From contig LT827128.1 of assembly GCA_900170005.1 (NCBI GenBank), forward strand, positions 496,001 to 560,000: a stretch of DNA of 64,000 nt. Direction: 5' to 3'. Shown here in pieces: positions 59,811 to 64,000 of the stretch. The stretch comes from Gordonibacter massiliensis (ex Traore et al. 2017). Lineage in GTDB: Bacteria; Actinomycetota; Coriobacteriia; Coriobacteriales; Eggerthellaceae. Positions within the stretch are counted from its first letter, which is position 1. Every line of letters starts with the position of its first letter. A model generated the notes under the pieces. The model worked only from the letters and a program-made list of their open reading frames with translations. It was not told the origin of the DNA and did not search any database. The translations under genes and the position numbers were made by a program.

Positions 59811-62800
59811 GTGAACCTCGAAACCTGCACGCCGGGCCAGCGCGCCAGCGTCGAGCGCGTGGACGGGCCGCTGCTCGTGTCGGCCGGCGCCGGCTCGGGC
59901 AAGACGTTCACGCTCACGCAGCGCATCGCCTACGCGCTTCTGCCTGAGAGCGGCCCGGCCGCCGGCGGCGTCGACGAGGTGCTGGCCATCACGTTCACGG
60001 AGAAGGCCGCCGCCGAGATCAAGGCGCGCGTCAAGCGCACGCTGCGCGCCGAGGGCATGGCCGAGGAGGCCCTGAAGGTGGACGCCGCCTGGATATCCAC
60101 CATCCACGGCATGTGCGCGCGCATCCTGCGCACCCATGCCTTGGAGCTGGGGCTGGACCCGGCGTTCGGCATCGTGGGCGACGCGGAGCGGGCCGACCTC
60201 GTGGCCGAGAGCATCGACGAGGCCCTGGGCGCCGACAACGACATCATCGAGCGCGGCTCGTACGCGGCGCTGTTCGACGAGTTCCCCGCGCGCTCGGCGC
60301 TGCCCACGGCTCCCTCGGTGGCTTCGATGCTGCAGACGCTGCTCGACAAGGCCGTGGGCCTGCGCGGCGGTTTGGACGCCGTCGACCTGGGGCCCGAGCC
60401 GCCGCGCCCCGCCGCGCTCGCCCGCGAGCTGCTGGTGGCCTACGAGGACGTGGCGGCCGCGCTCGAGCAGGGCGGCACGAGCGCGGCCGCCGAGCGGGCG
60501 CGCGGCCAGGCGGCCGAGGCCGTAGACGCGCTCTCGGCGTTTCTGGCGGAAGGCGCGGACGCCGGCCCGCGCGACCTCGCGGCCGTGGTGGACGCGTGCG
60601 CGTTTTTGCCGAAGACGTTCGGCGGCGCCGAGGTGAAGGAGCGGGTCGCGGCCTACCAGGACGTGCACGCCCACGTGTGCCGCAGCGTCGCCTTGGCGCT
60701 GGCCTGGCCGCGCGCTCACGAGCTGCTGGCGCTCGCGCGCGAGGTGGCGCGACGTTACGAGGACAAGAAGCGCGCCGCATGCAAGCTCGACAACGACGAT
60801 TTGCTGGTGAAGACGCTCGCCGCCTTCGAGGAGCATCCGTGCGTGGCGCGCCGTTACGCCGACCGCTTCAAGCTGGTCATGGTGGACGAGTTCCAGGACA
60901 CGAGCCAGCTGCAGATCGACCTTATCGCGCATCTCGCCGGGCCCGGCCTCGGCCGCCTGTGCACCGTGGGCGACGCCCAGCAGTCCATCTACCGCTTCCG
61001 CGGGGCCGACGTGAACGTGTACGAGGCGCACAAGCGCACCATGCGCTCCGAAGAGGTAGGCGCCCTCTACGTGGAGCTGACGAAGAACTTCCGCAGCCAC
61101 GCCGACGTTCTGTCGTTCGTCGACCGCGTGTTCGAGCAGCCCCATGTGTTCGGCGACGACTTCATGTCGCTCGCCCCCTGCGACGGGCGGAGGTCGACGT
61201 ATCGCGGCGACGGACCGCGCATCGACCTCGTGCTGGCCATGCGCCCCTCCGGGCGCGGCACCGGCGTGGGCGTCGACGACGCGAAGGCCGCCTGCGCCCG
61301 CGCCGTCGCCCGCCGCTTCGCCGCGCTGCGCGCGAGCGGCCACGCCCCGGGCGACATGGTGGTGCTGCTGGGCAAGATGTCGCGGGCCGAGACGTACGCC
61401 CAGGCGCTGCGCGACGAGGGCTTCGAGTGCGCCGTGACGGGAGGGTCGCTGTTCGCCGCCGCGCCCGAGGTGCGCGTGGTGGCGCGGTTCGCGGAGGCGC
61501 TGGCGAACCCGGCCAACACAGCGGCGCTGTTCGAGGTGCTCACGAGCGATATGGTGCGCCTCTCGGCCGACGACCTGCTGGAACTGGCCACCGAACGGGA
61601 CGCCGAGACGGGCGAGCTGCGCCGCCGCGACCTGGACAAGGGCTTCGCCCGCCTGGCGGAGCGGGAGGGCGGGCTTCCCCCGCGCCTGTCGCACGCCGTG
61701 GGCCTGATCGCGCGCGCCCAGCGCGACGCGCGCACGCGCCCGCTTTCCCGCGTGGTGCAAGACGCCGTGGTCCGCTCGGGTTGGATGGCGCGGCTCGAGG
61801 ACGGGGGAGCGGCGGGGCTCGCGTGCGCCGCCAACGTGCTCAAGGCCGTGCGCCTCATCGAGCAGCTGGAGGGCGAGCGGCACCTGGGCTTGGCCAGCGC
61901 GGCGCGCGCATTCGCCGACGAGCTCGCGGCGGGGATGAAGGAGGCGCCCGGCGCGCTTTCGGGCAGCGGGGGCGACGTCGTGAAGATCATGACGATACAC
62001 GCGTCGAAGGGCCTCGAGTTCCCCATCGTCGCCCTGGCCGATTTCGCGGGGCCCGCCGCGCCGCAGGGCAGGCTCGTGGTGGAGACGTGCGGAGCGGCCG
62101 CGCGCGCGTCGTTGCTCGCCGGGGGCTCGCTGGACGGGTTCCCGAACGTCGCGAAGCGCGCCGTAGGCGGTTTCGCGGACGAGGAGGACGCCGACCTCGC
62201 CGCCGCGCGTCGCGTGCTGGAGGGGGGCGCCCCCGTCTGCGACGGGCGGGGCGTCCCGGCGTGCACCCAGGACGCCTACCGCGCCGCGCTGCGCGACCGG
62301 GCGGCGGCCGAGGAGTTGGCCGAGGCGCGCCGCAAGCTCTACGTGGGCCTTACGCGGGCGAGCGAGGCGCTGGTGGTGTGCATGGACGCGAAGGCACCCG
62401 CGGCGGGCAAGCCGCCCTCGTACCCCGCGCTCGTGGACGACGTGCGCGGCGCGCTCTGCGGCGCGGCCGACTTCCCGGAGGGCACGGCGGAGTTCGAGTA
62501 CGGCGGCAGCGCGCCGGCGCGGTTCGAGCGCATCGTCGTGCAAGCGGCGCCCGCGACCGACGGGGCGCCCGCGCCCTCCACCGCGCCCGCGTCCTTCGTC
62601 GTGCCCCGCATGGCCGGCGTCGACCCCGTGCCGCGCCGCCCGTGGAACCCGCTGCGCGAGCACGTGTTCTCCTACACGTCCATCGCGCCCGCGCACGACG
62701 CCGCGAAGGCCGCCGGCGCCGCGACGCCTTCCGACGCCGCGGGCCTCGACGACGACGGCGCGCCCTTCGACGACGCCGGGAGGGGCGCCCGTCCTTCCGC

Positions 62801-63371
62801 TGATGCGGACAAGGCCACCAGCCTGGGCAGCGCGTTCCACCGCGCCGCCCAGTTCGAGGCGGAGACGGACGCCGCGCCGGACGCCGCGCGCCTTGCGGCG
62901 ATAGCGGACTCCCTCGCGCTCTCGCCGGCGCAGCGCACGCGCCTCGCGGCCGCCTGCGAGCGCTGGTTCGCCAGCGCAACGTTGGCCGAGACGCTCGCTT
63001 GGGAGCTGCGGCGCGCCGAGGTCCCCTTCGCCGTGGAGGTGGGCGGCGAGCTCATGGAGGGCGAGATCGACCTCTTGTGCACGCACGGCGCCGACCCGCG
63101 CGGGAGGGCGCTCGTCGTGGACTACAAGACCGGCGGCGCGGACGACGAGGATCTCGGGCACGTGCGCGAGAAGCACGCGCTGCAGGCCCGTTGCTACGCC
63201 TACGCGTTGCTGTCGCAGGGCTTCGACGAGGTGGAGCTGCGCTTCGTGCGCGTCGAGCGCGCGCAGGAGGGCGGCAGCGAGCCCCAGGTCGCCGTCTATC
63301 GGTTTTCCGCCGCGGATGCGCCCGTTCTGTGCGAGCTCATCGCTCGGGCGCGTGTCGCCTCTCTGGCTTAA
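59811..63371 (+). CDS. addA: AddA-type ATP-dependent helicase-nuclease
   Basis: A 1186-residue UvrD-family helicase with C-terminal nuclease. Walker A GAGSGKT (26-32), TFTEKAAAEIKARVKR, FQDTSQLQIDL, GDAQQSIYRFRGADV, motif VI region YVGLTRASEAL, and C-terminal nuclease motif VVDYKTGG at about 1103. It unwinds and resects broken DNA ends with AddB until it meets a Chi-like sequence. Starts at GTG 59811 with GAAAGGAGG nine bases upstream. It is the last gene of the pair. Confidence 0.9.
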   Translation: MNLETCTPGQRASVERVDGPLLVSAGAGSGKTFTLTQRIAYALLPESGPAAGGVDEVLAITFTEKAAAEIKARVKRTLRAEGMAEEALKVDAAWISTIHGMCARILRTHALELGLDPAFGIVGDAERADLVAESIDEALGADNDIIERGSYAALFDEFPARSALPTAPSVASMLQTLLDKAVGLRGGLDAVDLGPEPPRPAALARELLVAYEDVAAALEQGGTSAAAERARGQAAEAVDALSAFLAEGADAGPRDLAAVVDACAFLPKTFGGAEVKERVAAYQDVHAHVCRSVALALAWPRAHELLALAREVARRYEDKKRAACKLDNDDLLVKTLAAFEEHPCVARRYADRFKLVMVDEFQDTSQLQIDLIAHLAGPGLGRLCTVGDAQQSIYRFRGADVNVYEAHKRTMRSEEVGALYVELTKNFRSHADVLSFVDRVFEQPHVFGDDFMSLAPCDGRRSTYRGDGPRIDLVLAMRPSGRGTGVGVDDAKAACARAVARRFAALRASGHAPGDMVVLLGKMSRAETYAQALRDEGFECAVTGGSLFAAAPEVRVVARFAEALANPANTAALFEVLTSDMVRLSADDLLELATERDAETGELRRRDLDKGFARLAEREGGLPPRLSHAVGLIARAQRDARTRPLSRVVQDAVVRSGWMARLEDGGAAGLACAANVLKAVRLIEQLEGERHLGLASAARAFADELAAGMKEAPGALSGSGGDVVKIMTIHASKGLEFPIVALADFAGPAAPQGRLVVETCGAAARASLLAGGSLDGFPNVAKRAVGGFADEEDADLAAARRVLEGGAPVCDGRGVPACTQDAYRAALRDRAAAEELAEARRKLYVGLTRASEALVVCMDAKAPAAGKPPSYPALVDDVRGALCGAADFPEGTAEFEYGGSAPARFERIVVQAAPATDGAPAPSTAPASFVVPRMAGVDPVPRRPWNPLREHVFSYTSIAPAHDAAKAAGAATPSDAAGLDDDGAPFDDAGRGARPSADADKATSLGSAFHRAAQFEAETDAAPDAARLAAIADSLALSPAQRTRLAAACERWFASATLAETLAWELRRAEVPFAVEVGGELMEGEIDLLCTHGADPRGRALVVDYKTGGADDEDLGHVREKHALQARCYAYALLSQGFDEVELRFVRVERAQEGGSEPQVAVYRFSAADAPVLCELIARARVASLA

Positions 63372-63407
63372 AGGGGGCTGCATCAAAAGCGCCGCTTCGC
63401 TCGTCGT

Positions 63408-63487
63408 GTGGGGCAAGGGCTCTGCCTGCCGACCGACGGGCAACGTTTCCTCGGGTGGACGGCAAGGGCAGAGCCCTTGCCCTACGG
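63408..63487. repeat. intergenic palindromic repeat, family A copy 3 (damaged)
   Basis: The right arm (63460-63487) matches copy 1 exactly. The left arm is short by about two bases (GGGCTCTGCCTGCC instead of GGGCTCTGCCCTTGCC), so it is decaying. Confidence 0.8.
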
Positions 63488-63922
63488 AACGGTCATCGCC
63501 AACGAGCATTTCGGGAGCTTTTGATACAGCCCCGAACGCGCCGACCCTGCGTGCGCGTGGCCCCGATCGCGCGCCGCCTTCCGGACCTCGGGCATGCGCT
63601 TGGAGCGGCCGGCCTTCCGCCGTCCGACGAGGCCTTCGCTGCCGGTCCCCGGTTCACTGCCCTCTATCGACCGCCGAAAGCGCTTCGAACCCCGAAACGT
63701 AACGTATGCATTACGTTCAAAACCGACATGCAGGCCGATGGACGGGTCGCGTCAAACTTTTCATTATGCGGGGGTTCGCGCGATTATTCATGTCTGCAAA
63801 TTCCGCATCTGAACGGGTAATATGCGATCCGCAAGGAGGGGCGGCATGGTGCGAGGCGGCGCACCGGCCCATAGCGGGCTTCGGCCATCCGCCCCGGCCG
63901 TTTTCCGGTTGCGCGCGGCGCC
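63488..63922. other. 435-bp gene-free stretch
   Basis: A palindrome CGTAACGTATGCATTACG lies near 63698-63715, and an AT-richer stretch follows. A 26-codon ORF at 63846 has a good ribosome-binding site but no plausible composition. I see no gene. Confidence 0.5.
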
Positions 63923-64000
63923 CTAGCGCCTCCCGTGCTCCCGGTACGCCTCGGTCACCTGCAGCTCGTACTGCTTGCGGGTGCCCTTCACCACGGTGTC
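63923..64000 (-). CDS. C-terminal end of a minus-strand protein (partial)
   Basis: An open minus-strand frame runs off the right edge and ends at TAG (63923-63925), giving DTVVKGTRKQYELQVTEAYR followed by EHGRR. Codon usage matches the neighbours. Too short to assign. Confidence 0.45.
   Translation of the reverse strand, partial: DTVVKGTRKQYELQVTEAYREHGRR

Noticed and set aside
57090-63509. 2139-residue open frame on the minus strand across addB and addA
   Set aside because: It is the shadow of two genes with clear helicase and nuclease motifs on the plus strand; its own product is Arg/Gly/Ala-rich with no motif. High GC keeps the antisense frame open.
63846-63926. 26-codon ORF with AAGGAGGGGCGGC upstream
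   Set aside because: The product is Arg/Ala/Pro-rich without a hydrophobic or conserved pattern, and it overlaps the end of the minus-strand partial gene.

Overview
The window reads as a chromosomal segment of a high-GC, anaerobic, gut-type actinobacterium, most likely an Eggerthellaceae member (Eggerthella/Gordonibacter/Adlercreutzia type). This placement is inferred from GC content, gene families (ferredoxin fusions, anaerobic glycerol-3-phosphate dehydrogenase-like proteins, DEDD/IS110 element, FetAB, a minimal SufBC pair, TTG/GTG starts) and the large stock of palindromic intergenic repeats; no database comparison was possible.

Layout. 1-9.6 kb: end of an unknown gene, acetyl-CoA synthetase, MerR and HxlR regulators, a metallo-beta-lactamase-like protein, a three-gene macrodomain / class M sirtuin / PNPOx-ferredoxin operon, a pentapeptide-repeat protein, a small membrane protein and a Nudix hydrolase. 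9.8-14.4 kb: adenosylhomocysteinase, a processive membrane glycosyltransferase, a toxin-antitoxin-like pair with a clear promoter, and ComF. 14.4-15.8 kb: a gene-free stretch with a 22-bp tandem array, a 25-bp inverted-repeat element, a palindromic repeat and a piece of sequencing adapter built into the assembly. 15.8-19.7 kb: a solute-binding lipoprotein, a SufB-like/SufC pair and a perfect parS site. 19.7-31 kb: an M16C metallopeptidase, a LysR regulator divergent from a small membrane protein, and a five-gene peptide ABC transporter operon (dppFDCBA, minus strand). 31-42.6 kb: FetAB metal exporter, two membrane-anchored acidic proteins, arylamine N-acetyltransferase, a dhaL-dhaK-aldolase-glyoxalase-like operon, a YbaN-type protein, infC-rpmI-rplT with an attenuator and a non-canonical infC start, and an anchored protein. 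42.6-49.4 kb: an OmpR-type two-component system, a NifX-like protein, and a fused two-flavoprotein glycerol-3-phosphate dehydrogenase-like enzyme with its DUF1667 partner. 49.4-51.4 kb: an IS110-family element inserted into one of the palindromic repeats. 51.4-64 kb: DEAD-box helicase, MGDG-synthase-type glycosyltransferase, tRNA-Glu, divergent XRE regulators around a palindrome, an EamA transporter, and the AddB/AddA nuclease-helicase.

How the genes fit together. Several units are metabolic (acetate activation; peptide uptake; dihydroxyacetone phosphorylation with a class II aldolase; glycerol-3-phosphate oxidation), others are information-processing (translation initiation operon, AddAB repair, parS segregation). 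The strongest unusual signal is the IS110 element. The guide segments of its presumed bridge RNA can be matched by eye to the target repeat (10/10 and 10/11 bases) and to the element's own ends (8/8 and 6/6), and a 2-bp core (CT in the transposase orientation) is present at both junctions. Other points of interest are the macrodomain-SirTM operon without its usual lipoylated partner, an AUA start codon candidate for infC, the parS site, a set of palindromic repeat families, and the Nextera-like adapter with poly-G at about 15.2-15.3 kb, which shows that this stretch of the assembly is not genuine.
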